DNA of 64,000 nt from Beroe forskalii (GCA_011033025.1 WFMF01000381.1:1-64000); one strand, 5' to 3'. Positions 1 through 13,400 are shown, counted from the first letter of the stretch. A program made the numbers and translations. Notes: generated by a model from the sequence alone, not told the origin.

Positions 1-600
1 GTAAATCAAAATGCAATTATTTATACTGCTAAAAATGATTCGACATGCTCGGCCGAAAATGGTAGTCAGAAGTCTAACTATGACCATTAATTAAAGAACG
101 CCCATTGCCGTTTATTCAAATTATGGTGTGTAAACATGAATTTTCTGCTGACCGACCTATTTTCAATCGCTGAAACTAATAAGAGTTAGAGGCTGGGACA
201 AAGTACATTCCACTTCACACCCTAAGATCTAAAGACTCAATAAAAAATAGTATACATTGATACATCACATGAAATGGCTCATAAATGATTAAAAAATTAT
301 AAGCTGCATAATTAATTGTGTAAGGAATAATAAATGAGTTTTATAGTTTTTATTTCTGTACAGTATGCTTAAAAAACCATATAAAATCTGAATCACCATC
401 ATGCAAGTATTACTTACTAGTATACAATTGGTTTCAATAATCGATCATTTTGTAAATTTGGCACAAAAGTAAAAACATAATCAAGATAATAATGATATAT
501 TGATTTGCAATTTAAACTTGAAACTAAAATCGTCCAATCAAACTAAAACTCTGACATGTTTTGTGGGATGGAGGCGACGATGGTTTTATCTCTTTTAACT
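1..600. other. AT-rich non-coding stretch
   Basis: I see no coding exon, RNA gene or clear repeat here. The stretch is AT-rich and lies downstream of the SF3B3 stop codon, so it is intergenic or belongs to an unseen neighbour. Confidence 0.5.
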
Positions 601-692
601 GGGTTGCCATGGTGACACTACTGAGGTTGCCATGGTGACACTACTGGGTTGCCATGGTGACACTACTGAGGTTGTCATGGTTTCACTACTGG
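601..692. repeat. Four tandem copies of a 22-23-bp unit
   Basis: Four head-to-tail copies of GTTGCCATGGTGACACTACT with small changes; the last copy is the most diverged. The core GTTGCCATGGTGAC is nearly palindromic and resembles the X-box bound by RFX transcription factors (known consensus GTTNCC AT GGNAAC). A regulatory role is only a possibility; a minisatellite is the simpler reading. Confidence 0.75.
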
Positions 693-800
693 GGTGTGGA
701 AGTGTTAGTATCTGCTCGTGTAACAAACAGGTGTTATCAGGAAATAGGAGAGGAAATATCGGGGGTAATGTTATAAAATAAATCATATTATCTTATTAAT

Positions 801-912
801 CGGCCCTTATTCAACCGGCCTTGATCAAACCAGCATTTGGTCCAGAGGGCCGGTTCAATAATGCAATTTCAGTCTTGGGGCCGGTTGAAAGAAGCCGATA
901 AAATAAGGGCCG
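801..912. repeat. Small foldback element, MITE-like
   Basis: The ends are inverted: CGGCCCTTATTCAACCGGCC at the left, and at the right GGCCGGTTGAAAG followed by TAAGGGCCG. The 112-bp unit folds on itself and carries no coding frame. No target duplication is obvious. It is probably a MITE or an old foldback repeat. Confidence 0.55.
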
Positions 913-1496
913 AAAACGTAGCAATATTCAAATCGTTCTAAAACTTATTCAAAATTTGTAAATCGAAAAGGATAGATTCAAACCTTTGCCCTGCTGATAG
1001 CAGACATGATCTAAACAAGATTATAAAATTAAACACATAAATACAGTTATTTAAATCAGAATTCATTAAATCATAAGACTTTAAACAATGAAACGGACTG
1101 AGGTGATAAAAGTATAATTGTAATAGATAATTGTTAAAATAATTGGTATGCAGTTAACAATCAGTACTTGAATCTAAGACGCTCATAGATATCGCATGAC
1201 TGATCGAAATTGACCGAAAGCTGTAACAATGCTGGACAAATAAATAACTTCTATTCGGCCAATCTTTTACTCATTAAAAAGCACCAGTGGTTCTGTCAGG
1301 AATATATCCAATATGAAAGGCTCAAATAATAAAAGCATAAAACTATCAGTGATCAATGCGAACTAAATCTGATGTTCCGATGCTGACATGGCGGTCACAG
1401 CATGATAGGGGAAGTCATGAATCAGCACAGCCATAATAATTCCTGAATGACATTCATCTCAATTCCGCCACGGAAACAGATGACCTCACGAAATCA

Positions 1497-4400
1497 CTAG
1501 AAAGCGTAGGTGGTCCTCATGTCCTCCAACTTCTTGGACACCTCACTGGGACTCCTGTCCAACTCATCAGCAATAGCTTTCCTCTTAGTGGGGTCCAGAC
1601 TGTTGTACTGCTCGCACAAGTCACCGTCTATTGTAGCCTTGACGGGAATATAATTAGTTGATAATAATGAGATTTATATGGCGCTGAATCATAATTTTAG
1701 ATATCATGTTAAATCAAGTAACAACGCGTCTATCGTGGCCTGGTTGAAGGGAGATAGGTTATTAATGGATCTATGCGAATGGATATAATCAGTTCTTTCA
1801 GCAGGACCTTATGGAGACAATGTCAGTTTTGAAGACATGCCATCTCAAAAACATAAGCATTCAACTGAAATTTTGCACCTATCAAATGGATTACAGAATG
1901 ATCATCGCCTTACCTTGACGGGAATGTAAGAGGAGCGATATGTCAGGTGATCTCTGCCACAGAGGGGCGGCGCCTCGTTCCTCATGTGCATTTCCAGGTG
2001 CTGGAAGAAGTCAATGTCCTTGAAGGGATACAAACATCCTGAGGAGCGATATCAGAATGATTCATTTCCAGGTGCTAGCGAAGCGGGTCATGACTTCTCG
2101 CGAAGTGAAGGGTACAAACATCCTGAACATGATATTCGAATATTGATGAAACAGAGGACGTAAATCACATTAACATCTCGAAACTTTTGAAATGAACGAA
2201 TGATAAGCCATTTTAAGGCCTTATAAATTTCCATCTCTAATTTACTAGAAATAAGGGATCTTAAGTCCTTACCCAATAGTACCAGACAGAGTGGTGTACA
2301 CTAAAGCTTCTGAACCGCCGGGAATCAGAGTAGCTAACTCCAGGTACGTTACTGACTCCCCAATATGGAACATGTTTATCATGTCAAGCTTCTGTGATGC
2401 TCCGTTTAGGAGACCTCTGAAAATGAAAGCAGAAAACTCAGATTAGTGCACTGATATTGCGGATATGTAATATCAAACTTCAATCTAGTTTAATTAATTT
2501 ATTCCAAATTAGGTTCAGCAATGAGGGGATTGAAAAAGACGCACATTTACAAAGTGCGCCCAATTTACTTTCCATAGAATTTCTGTAGTAAAGTCTTTTA
2601 CGCGTTTTTATCAGTACATGAGAACACCCATATGCTTTACTTCAAACCACCCACCTGTCCCAGATGGCCTTGTTCCCCGTTGGGTCCTCCTCCACGTTGT
2701 CTTTGCTCTCCTGAGCCAGTCTCAGCACCGCTACGTTACCGAACTTATCACCCACAGCAGAGGTGTAGTAGTCCAACATGGTAGCCTAGAGGAAGTTACA
2801 GTTAGAGACTCTTAATAAACCAGCTTCATTCAAGATTCAGTTTATTGTACTCAAAAAATTTTCAATCCTGGTACCGGTTTTTGGTCCCGACAAACCACCG
2901 ATATTATTTCCCAGATGGCCTTGTTCCCCACTATAAAACCACAAAAAATTTAACCCCCATTTGCCTTTTTGGATATCCACTTGGGGGTTTATGGGGGTTT
3001 AATTTTCCAGAAAAGGTCGAAAATCTTCAATGAAAATTGGTACCATTTCCCCAAACTACTAACAAAAGCACCACCTATTTCAGATGGCCTTGAAAATCGC
3101 CAAAAAATGGGTCATTTCAAAAAATGGTCTAAGATTGTCATCAAAAAATGGTACCATTTCAAAAATGGCCGAAAATGGTACCGAACTTATTGAAAATGCG
3201 CAACAGAAAATGGTACTATTTCAAAAAAAGTCCAAAATGAAAAATGGTACCATTTCAGAAAAGGGCCGAAATTCATCAACAAAAAAGGTGCCCATTTCAA
3301 AAAAGGCCGTGCGTCAACAAAAAATGGTACCATTCCGTAAAATGCCAAAAATCGTGAACAAAATCAGTCATAAAACAGCAAAATAATAAATTAAGCCCCC
3401 CATAAATATTTCCAAAAATTAAAAAATGGCATCTATTTTTTCGATATCCACTGGGGTTTATGGGGTTCTCATTATTTCCGGTCCCGGCATGTTTTGATGA
3501 TCCCGGTTCTGGTCCTGGCCGGAAAACTGGTTCCGGTCCCGGTTGATCATTGGTTGGAATTGATAATGTTAGGAGACGCAACTCTCATATTTGCGTGCGA
3601 ATAAAATACCCACTATTTCATTACGTAATGGTATCTCTTTTTATCTTAGCTCACATTTTTCGTAAAACAATTGTAAAACGTTACCTGGGTGACCCAGCGA
3701 CGTAACGTGTCGTCAGCAAACACAACAAGGGTGTTGTCACTTGGCTTATACTTAGCGTAGTGTACCGATTCCTGATATAATTAGGATGAAAGGTGTTTAT
3801 TAAAACGGAGTAAAGATATATTTCATGATTTCAGGTTTTACGTGAGAGATTTATTCAATTGTTACATAATTAGCGCTGGTTTGGCGCCAAGCCCGCACTA
3901 AAAAGGCGCCAAACTGACGCAGCGATAGGTTCTTTTGAGTACCTGATTATCAGAGACAAGTATCCTGCTGTGAGAGCACTTAATTCCCACGATCATGTTA
4001 GGGGATGTGTTTGTTCTCGCACTTCCTCAGCAGCTTCTTCTTCCCCAGATCGTAGATCCGGAGCAACTTACCCACTCCCACCAAAAGACGACCCTGGAAA
4101 GGAAGTTTAAACGGTAATTGAATGGAATTAAACAATAGTGGGTTATTTTACAAATACAATGTCCGACCTGATATAAAAACTAAAGGGTGGAAATCTGTTA
4201 CGGTTTCGGTTGGACAAAAAGGCTGATTTTTCCGTCTTTTCCTACCTGGAAGGGGCACAGGGCACCGGGGACATCGTCCACAGGGGTCTTGTGAACTAGC
4301 TCCATGTGACTCCCATCATCAACCAGTCTGAGAGAGGGATGGGTTTTAGGAATTATTGTAAGCCTTATTAGCTAGGATACACTGGTGTCAAGGCTAACTT

Positions 4401-7400
4401 GTTCTAAGCTAAACTGGTGTCAAGGCTAACTTGTTCTAAGCTAAACTGGTGTCAAGGCTAACTTGTTCCACGCTAAACTGGTGTCGAGGCTAACTTGTTC
4501 CACGCTAAACTGGTGTCAAGGCTAACTTGTTCCACGCTAAACTGGTGTCAAGGCCAACTTGTTCCACGCTAAACTGGTGTCAAGGCCAACTTGTTCTACG
4601 CTAAACTGGTGTCAAGGCCAACTTGTTCCACGCTAAACTGGTGTCAAGGCTGACTTGTTCCACGCTAAACTGGTGTCAAGGCTAACTTGTGCCACGCTAA
4701 ACTGGTGTCAAGGCCAACTTGTTCCACGCTAAACTGGTGTCAAGGATAACTTGTTCCACGCTAAAATGGTGTCAAGGCTAACTTGTTCTATGCTGAACTG
4801 GTGTCAAGGCTAACTTTTTCCACGCTAAACTGGTGTCAAGGCTAACTTGTTCCACGCTAAACTGGTGTCAAGGCTAACCTGTGTCACGCTGAACTGGTGT
4901 CAAGGCCAACTTGTTCCACGCTAAACTGGTGTCAAGGATAACTTGTTCCACGCTAAAATGGTGTCAAGGCTAACTTGTTCTATGCTGAACTGGTGTCAAT
5001 GCTAACTTGTCCCACGCTAAAATGGTGTCAAGGCTAACTTGTTCTACGCTAAACTGGTGTCAAGGCTAAATTGGTGTCAGGGAAAACTGGTGTCAGAATT
5101 ACCTGTAGCAGTAGAGGAAGCCGCCGGAGCACTGTCTGGGAGCTAGGGACATGTCTCTAGTCGTACCCACCACAACGTACGTTAACCCAGGAACTGAGGA
5201 TGGACATTAATTTCTAGGGACATGTCTCTAGGGACATTTCTCTAGGGACATGTGTCTAGTCACATATCTCTAGGGACACGTCTCTAGGGACATTTCTCTA
5301 GGGACGTGTCTCTAGGGACATGTCTCTTGTCGTACCAATCACAACGTACGTTAACCCAGGAACTGAGGAGGGACATTAATTTCTAGGGACATGTCTCTAG
5401 GGACATGTTGCTAGAGACATGTCTCTGGGGACATGTCTCTTGTAGTACCCACCACAACATACGTCAACCAAGGAACTGAAGAAGGACATTAATTTCAAGG
5501 GACATGTCTCTAGGACATGTTTCTAGGGACATGTATCTGGGGACATGTATCTGGGGACATGTCTCTAGGGACATGTATCTAGGGACATGTCTCAAGGGAC
5601 ATGTCTCTAGGGACATGTCTCTAGTCGTACCCACCACAACGTACGTTAACCCAGGAACTGAGGATGAATATTAATTCCTGGCAGTACCCCTCCCTTTCAA
5701 TGAAGCCCTCAAATAGTAGTTACTAGTTAGAGTTTGCTTTCTAGTGAAGAACGAATGAAGCTTACCTGGAGAAGTATTAAACTGGCAGATACATATTGAA
5801 AAGGCAGCTTCATTCTGCTCGAACTTGATGATTTCCAACGTTTCCTGCTTGATGGGACTCAGAATACGGATCTGGGATGCCCACATGCCGTGACCAGCCT
5901 GAGGGGACGAGGAGAGGGTTAAATGTACGTGCAAAAATCGTCAAAAATATGCATATTTCTATTAAGAAGCAATCTAATAATGATAAATTGCTTCTGAAGC
6001 AAAATCTGCGTATTTTTCCACAAAAACCGTGACTTACTATGAAGGCGATCACTATCGATAGATGTTGTTAAATACACAAAAATACGTGAAAATATCGTAT
6101 TTTTGCCGTATTTTTAAGAAATACGTATACTAACCTTAGGGGAGGAAAAGGTCTCCTCCGGTAGGTCTTCAGAGAGGAACTGTTCAGCCAGTTTAGCTAC
6201 TTCCATCTTACTTTCATCATCTGGGGATACATGCGATACTGCGTTAAGTGCGTAAGTACTCGTTGGAATTAATTCTGATTAATTAAAGAATTAACATTTA
6301 AATACTGGTAGCAATAGGAATCTCAAGCTATGAGTGTTGCAGTGATGGTGATCCGAAAGTACTTGCCAATCATCCAAAGAAAACTCGTGTGTTTCTTTAT
6401 ATTTTGTTTTGTGGCTAAGGCACTAATGAGTTAGTAAATAACCTGCAGTCTCGACCATCTCCTCTGCTATCTGCTGTTTCCTCTGGTTCTTGGAGTTCTC
6501 AGTGAAGGTGTTGTGGTCCGTCTCAATGAGAATCATGTTGCTCGACTCTTCATCTATCACAAACTTTCTGGGCGTGTACTTCAACGGCATGGCAACCTGG
6601 GGAGAGATGGTTATTGAAACCCACGGAATAGCAACCTGGGGAGATATTGGAGTCTTTCTTTGGTACAATAATACAATATCTACTGAGCAGCAACCCTCCG
6701 CCCCACTGGGACCCACTGGGATGCACTACTACCTTACTACTGAGCTTTAGGAGTCAGTGACATCACGACAATAATAGATCTGAAAAAAAGCGTTTCTTCA
6801 CCTGATTGAAGACAGCCCCGAGTTTCTCCAGCGCCAGGATCCTGAGAGTGTTGGAGGAGATGGCTACAATGCCCTGCATGCACTGCTCACTGCTGAACCC
6901 ACATGCATACTCCAGCGTGTCGTAGGAGAGGGGTGACAGGTGGAACCTGGGAAGGAGAACAATTATACTTCATTATTTTGTTATTAAAACTTTGCTGTTC
7001 AAGAGCTATTTAAGTAACATCCGTAAATTTGAGTATTTGGATTGGGGGATTCCGAAGATTTGAAGAATTGACCACGATTTCAGTGGAGCCAGAAGGGGCA
7101 AGCCTGAACCAAGAGACGGGAAAAAAGTTCAAAAAGGCAGGATAAATGCCATAATATTTCTCAACCAAACACAACTTCCCCACACACCTGCTCTGGTAGA
7201 AGTAAGAAAGCCAGGTCCTGCTCGATATAGCCAGGACGGCGTCCACCCCTTGGACGGGTATTCTGAAGAGTTTTACAGCCCGCGTACCCAGGTACCGGGT
7301 TCTGGTGTCAGACAACTCGCCCGTCACAGAGTCCATCACCGTCCGCAGGAGGACGCCGATAGAGAGACCTATGTTCAGGAACAGGGGGAGGGAGGAGTGT

Positions 7401-10400
7401 TTATGGCAAGGACACCGATAGAGAGATCTATTTTCTTGTCTTAGAATTCTAAATTTTTCAGCATCATTTTTCATCAAAAGTTATGTCTTATTAACTTCTT
7501 AAAAGCACCACTCACCAGAGTAGAAGAGTTGGTACCACTGTCGTCTTGTTGCCCCATCTCCACTATACACAGGGACTCCGGTCTGGCAGGAAGTGCTTGT
7601 GTACTTAGCGGGGACAGACAATCTGAGGAGAGTAGGGTCAGAGGGGGCTGAATAGTCCCTTGAGTCCTTTATTTGAAATCATCAATTCACTACCATTAGT
7701 ATTGATAAATTCATGTCATCTTCAAGTACAATTATCCTTATTAAGAGGTTTACCAACTATTTAAATACCTGATGTATCTAGAGATATGATCCTCACAGTC
7801 TCATCAGCCAGCCCCACAGCAAGGAACCTTGCCCTCTGTTCCCCCATAGGTACACGGGGCAGAGCCATGCAGATCACCTCAGAGTTCATGTCCTTTCGTT
7901 CCGTGTACTCGTTTAGTTGCCCTGTCTGGTCCATCTCGAAGTAGACTAACTCACCTCCCGTCAGGGCTATGACTACCTGCCAGATTTGGGGTGTTTGTGG
8001 TTAGGATTTAATTGTAATTACTCAGTATGGGTGTAAGTGCCAACGCCCAGCCCCATGCCCCTCCTGGCACCTTGGTGCACCCAATCAGAAGCGTAGGTTC
8101 AATGATTCTAAGAAATGTGATACTTTGATAAAGTGGTGATTGCATTTACCTGTCTCTGGTTGACGGCGCACTTCACTATGTACTTCTTGCCCGGTGTCTT
8201 CCACTCGTTGATACGCCTGTCACTCCGAATGTGACGGATACCATCCGGGTATATCTGAGGAGAGGTAGTTGTCAACTTGTTCAAATGATTTAGCATGTTG
8301 TACCAAGGAAGGGTAGTTGTCAACTTGTTCAAATGATTTAGCATGTTGTACCAAGGAAGGGTAGTTGTCAACTTGTTCAAATGATTTAGCATGTTGTACC
8401 AAGGAAGGGTAGTTGTCAACTTGTTCAAATGATTTAGCATGTTGTACCAAGGAAGGGTAGTTGTCAACTTGTTCAGGCCCACTTTTCTCCGCCACAGGCC
8501 CAATTCTTGGCAAAAAACTTGATCACTGACCAGGTCCATTTGAGCAATCGAATCGCATCCTCATTTGAGAAAATGCAAGCCCATTTAAGCATTTAAGACA
8601 GCACTGGCCAATTTGCAACAATGAATGCCCATTAATTGATACATCAAATGCCCACTTGAGACATTGCAGGCCCATCTGAGTCGTGAAAAGGTTCAAAGTC
8701 TAGAAGATTTTTAAAAATGCCGGAACTGAAACGCAAATCTGAAGGAGAGCATCATTTCCAATGGAAGAGCAGGACAGTGTAGGAGTAGTACCGAGGAACC
8801 CTGAAAACAGTCAAGTAGTGAGGAAGGATCAAGTAACCCTGGTAAGTAATTAGAACTTTCTTCTGTATTCAAAAAAATTGAAATGAAATACTAAAAAACT
8901 GAAAACAGCAAAGTTTCATATGCTACGAAGTATTTTCAGCTTCATATAAATGGAAATCAGACGGCCGACGGGGAATTTCATTCCCGTATTGTAAACATCA
9001 TTCGTCTGCCGATAGAAGCCCTATTCATTCCTCAAGGGGGGGCCTTGGCCTGGCCCTACTTAGGATTTTCCCAAAAATTTGAACATCGAAATGAGTTGTG
9101 TAATACAGTAATGTCCTCACCTGAATCAGTGACTTCCTCTACGGTCTCCCCGATGCTGAGGACCAGGGTAGCGTTGACGAAGCTCACGATAATGTAACTA
9201 TCATATTCCTCGTGGATACTCCGCCTCACCGTCCAAACTAAGGGAGATAAAAAGGAGAAAGATGGGAATACCTACATTAGGGCCAGGGATTTATTGTCTA
9301 ACTTTATAATCAGAATTAGGACTCAGAAAAGATTGGTGACTACGTCTAATTAATTGTTGTATACCCTGCAATGTTCTGAAATGTTCTGTAATGTTTTATG
9401 CATCATGTTTAGATAGTCCTCCTAGTGGAAGACAAACCAAAAGGTGTGAGTCTGAGCTCCGAAGAGACACAGATACACATGGAACGGAATCTTACCTCAA
9501 ATTTGATTGTATAAAGTAGTGTTGTAAAGTTTAAAACTGAGGATGGAGGGTGCTCAGTGCGTATATTCATGCTGTGATGATATTTCCCTGTGCTTGAAAT
9601 ATGAGAACAGTATAACTGTCAGCAGCTGAATTAGCAGCAGTATGTATAATAGCCCTCATGATAGGACACGTGACTGCTTTACAACACAACAATCACATTA
9701 CATGAGGGAGGTCATGGGATAATGGAGTTAAAAGCACGTCTCATTATTCCTTATATGGGATGTAATGAGGCTTGCTGTGCAGAGTGCTAGGCTGAAATTG
9801 AAGGATGAAAAGCTCTATGATGAGGCTCACTGCTGATGCGAAGGTTGTAAAATGTGTAGTAAAAACTTTGACTAGATAGAAAGTGAAAAAGTTTTCCTGA
9901 GGCCCGAGGTCAGATATACACGGGCCTTAGCGCGAAAATATACCCTTTGCTACCCTTTTAACGAGTTTGACTTTCTGGCTTGCACTTGAGCATTTAAGGG
10001 GGGCGGGGGGGTCCGAGTTCGATTTTTGCAAAAATCGGCTGTATTAGTAGGTAGGTAGCTAATAATGAATTTTCGTCGCCAAGTTACCTGCGTTAGGGCT
10101 ACCCGGCAGATCTGAGACGGCCATCTCTGACACTTCCAACCCGTGTCTAAGGACCCGGAGCGTAGACCGGGGCCCTCTCCCACACACGGTGTACAGCTGA
10201 GGAAAACGAGGGAATTAAGGAAAACACTTGGAGAATTGCGGATTCGAGGATAACAAGGGAATTGAGAAACACAAGAGACTTGAAGAAAACAGGGAATTGA
10301 AGAAAACAAGAGAATTGAGAAACACAAGGGAATTGAGGAAAACAATATAATTGAGGAAATTTACGCAGTAGGAATGTACCTGAGGGGTGTCCTCGTTGGC

Positions 10401-13400
10401 AAGATCAGTGATGTTGCAGTGCAGTATGGGGGCCAGGGACTCCATCTCATCAACCAAAACCAGGTTCTTCAGGGCTCTGGGCTGGAGTAATTAGAACTGG
10501 AGAGATATACCAACATCTGATGCCTTAGGATTCGACCCGGCGGCTGAACCCTCGGTAGAAACCTAATCCTCGGCAAAAATCGAGGCCGAGTCCTCGGTCG
10601 ACCCCTGGCCGAGAAATGACTTTGCTGACCGAGGCCGAGTCAGAGTCCTCGGTAGATCATTGATTAGATTACGGCTAACCTGGGCTGGAAGAAGAATGTC
10701 TCCCCCTCATCAAGGGGCATGGCACTGGAAAACTCGGGCTCATCGTCATCTTCTCCCAGGTGGGCGATCTGAGAAAACACATATCAGACATCCCATAAAA
10801 CTAGAGTTTTTGTGATCATAGGACCCGAGATTATAGGAGCTAAGGATTTGAAAATGAATGCAGATCTGAAAAGGAGTGGTAACACCCCCCCCCTCCCTCC
10901 CCCAGAAAACTAGTGTAACGGTAAGAATAAACCTAAGACTAAACCTATGACTGGCAGAATTCCAAGAAAACGTATTCAAATTATTTGCGCACACGGAAAT
11001 ACCATGCTAAGATGTCGTAAACGTTTTCCAATTAACTAATTATGTCTTTTGGAATAATTCCCAGAACTCCAGAATAAGATAAGAAGTTCACCGACGCGAA
11101 ATTAATAAATTATCATTTGTGTCAACTTGTAATTGGAATAAACATTTTGACCATTAAATTGAAACGGACCAACAACTCTAACTCATACTATATTCATCAT
11201 AGGTACCTACGTTTTAATGAATTTCTCACCTGGTAAAGATAGTGGTTGCCAAACTCGGAAGCAAGGAACAGGAAACCCGTCTTGAGGACACACATGGACG
11301 AACAAACGGGGGCCGTGTCGAAATACTTCAGCTTTATTTCCGTAACTGGAAGTGATAGACACATTCTAAAATCTGTGTTTAAATTCCATTCCAACCATTA
11401 TAATGAAATTAGCTACGGAAGTGGGTGCAATTAATCGGCAAGATATGTAAGAAATAATCTTTGAGAATGGTAAGATTTACCCGAGTCCTCATCGAGCTCC
11501 AAGGTGATTTTGAAGATGTCTCCCTGTTCGGTCTGAGCCAGGAAAAAGAACATGGACTTCGTCTTGTGAGTGGCTGTACACACGAACAACATCCCACGCT
11601 CGTGATCATCCAGATCATTCCTTCGTCTGTAAGTGAGAGAGGGAGGGTTAAGTAAGGAGTCAAGGATACAAAACAAGCACTACAGAATACGCTACAGAAG
11701 TGCCAATATCATGGCTTTATGATGCCACAAGGTAGGAAATCAATGTCACATTGTATTTTAAATTTATGTCTATGAAAAGCTAGAAATACGAATGTTTGTT
11801 TAGTACCTGGGAATGGGGCATCTGATATCAGGCTGGTCCCCGAAATTCTTGTAAGTAATGTAGTTCTCGGAGCAGATGAGAACACCACTGGGGCCCTCAT
11901 TGCCACCTGATCAAGTAAAGTTATTTAGCTTATTGCTTTGAAAACAGATGTTCTGCTTGATCACTTTATATTATTGTATTGACTTATTTACGTAAATCTG
12001 TAAGAGGGGCAAAAGTTGGGCCCTTTTATTTAAAAAATCAAAACTTAAAAACCTGGAACACTGATGAGCATGTTTGCATGGTCCTCTAGGGGTTCACTGT
12101 ACTTCCTCACAACATGATTCAGTCCCTGAGAGAAAAGTTACATCAATGCTTGAGATTTTGCAACTAACATTGGCACCAGTGAAATGATTGAAAAGCTGAT
12201 AGAAATTGACTGAAGTGCTTTATACCTTTATTAAAGAGTTATAAATTTATCACAACGTTTTAAAGTTTGGAAACAGTAACTATTATTAACAGTATCTAAC
12301 CAGATCTAATTCATAGTAAGTCAGAGTTTGTTGAGCCATTTGTGCTGCCTCACCAGTTGGGTCACCATCAGCCTCCTCATAATCAAGTTCTAATGGAAGA
12401 ACATTGGTTTGATATCACATATTATTGAGAACAGAATTCTAAATAATCCATTTGAAAGCAGTTACAAAATACTGAACATTAAACATCGAATGCCAAATGA
12501 AACCAGGAAGCAAACCTAAACAAGCAAAGGTAGGGTTCTCAAAGCCTACATCCACACCACAGCAATCAAACACAATGGTGTTAGCTTTGTGAGCTTCAAG
12601 TGGTGAGGATATGGTCAGTCTAGCCTGCTCATCTCTGAAAACATTAATCACAGTTATTATTCCATGAAAATTGAATTTCATTTTGAATGTTACCCTACCC
12701 TCATTCATGCACAATGTTTCACATTTGGATGATGGATGGTGATATTTTGTACTCTTGAAGACATGAGATGGGGAATCAGGCAATATACCACATTCAAGAC
12801 ATAATTGAATTTCCATTTCCTTGTCTGTTTTCAGTAACTGACCTGTTCATGATATATACAAGTTTCTGTTTCTCAGCAGCTCCTATCATAACAGCTCTCC
12901 CTTTAGGATCAACAGCCAAATACTGACCTGTGGAAGCATAAACTTAGAAATAGATAACACTGGAATAGTCTGGGAATGAAATCAAAATCAGAGAATGGGT
13001 TTCATTTTGCTAGGTTTTGACAGTGTTGGTTGTGTTTTTGACACTAAACTGGACAAAAGGTTGATTTTCTGGTAGCTTTCAAAGAGCACATGCTAATTGT
13101 CATCTAGGCTTTGGATGCAACAAAAAATCATATCTTTGGATGCAACAAGAATCAAATCTCACCTGGAACTATTCTCCTACATCCAGATTTGCCAAATGTT
13201 TCCATGTGTACCCTATCAAACACATTCTTCTGGGGATTATATTCTAAAATAGTGATCTTGCCAGAGTCAGATCCTACAACAATGTAATCTTTGTTGCCTC
13301 CTGAAAATTAATTGATCAATGTTCTGAATCAGAAGTTCAAGTAAAAAGAACTAAATCAAATACTTAATCTAGTACAAAGTTCCAATACCCTAACACAATC

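Noticed and set aside
2038..2273. Frameshift between SF3B3 exons 2273-2416 and 1914-2038
   Set aside because: It appeared when the exon was started at 2038. Using the small exon 2095-2122 and the acceptor at 2018 restores both phase and conserved residues.
5194..5690. Alternative cassette exons of SF3B3 formed by the three extra exon-start copies
   Set aside because: Each copy has an acceptor but no donor at the corresponding place, so they cannot be complete exons; kept only as repeats.
12439..12816. 125-codon minus frame read as one gene
   Set aside because: Only 12516-12634 is coding (an SF3B3 exon); the rest is intron read-through.
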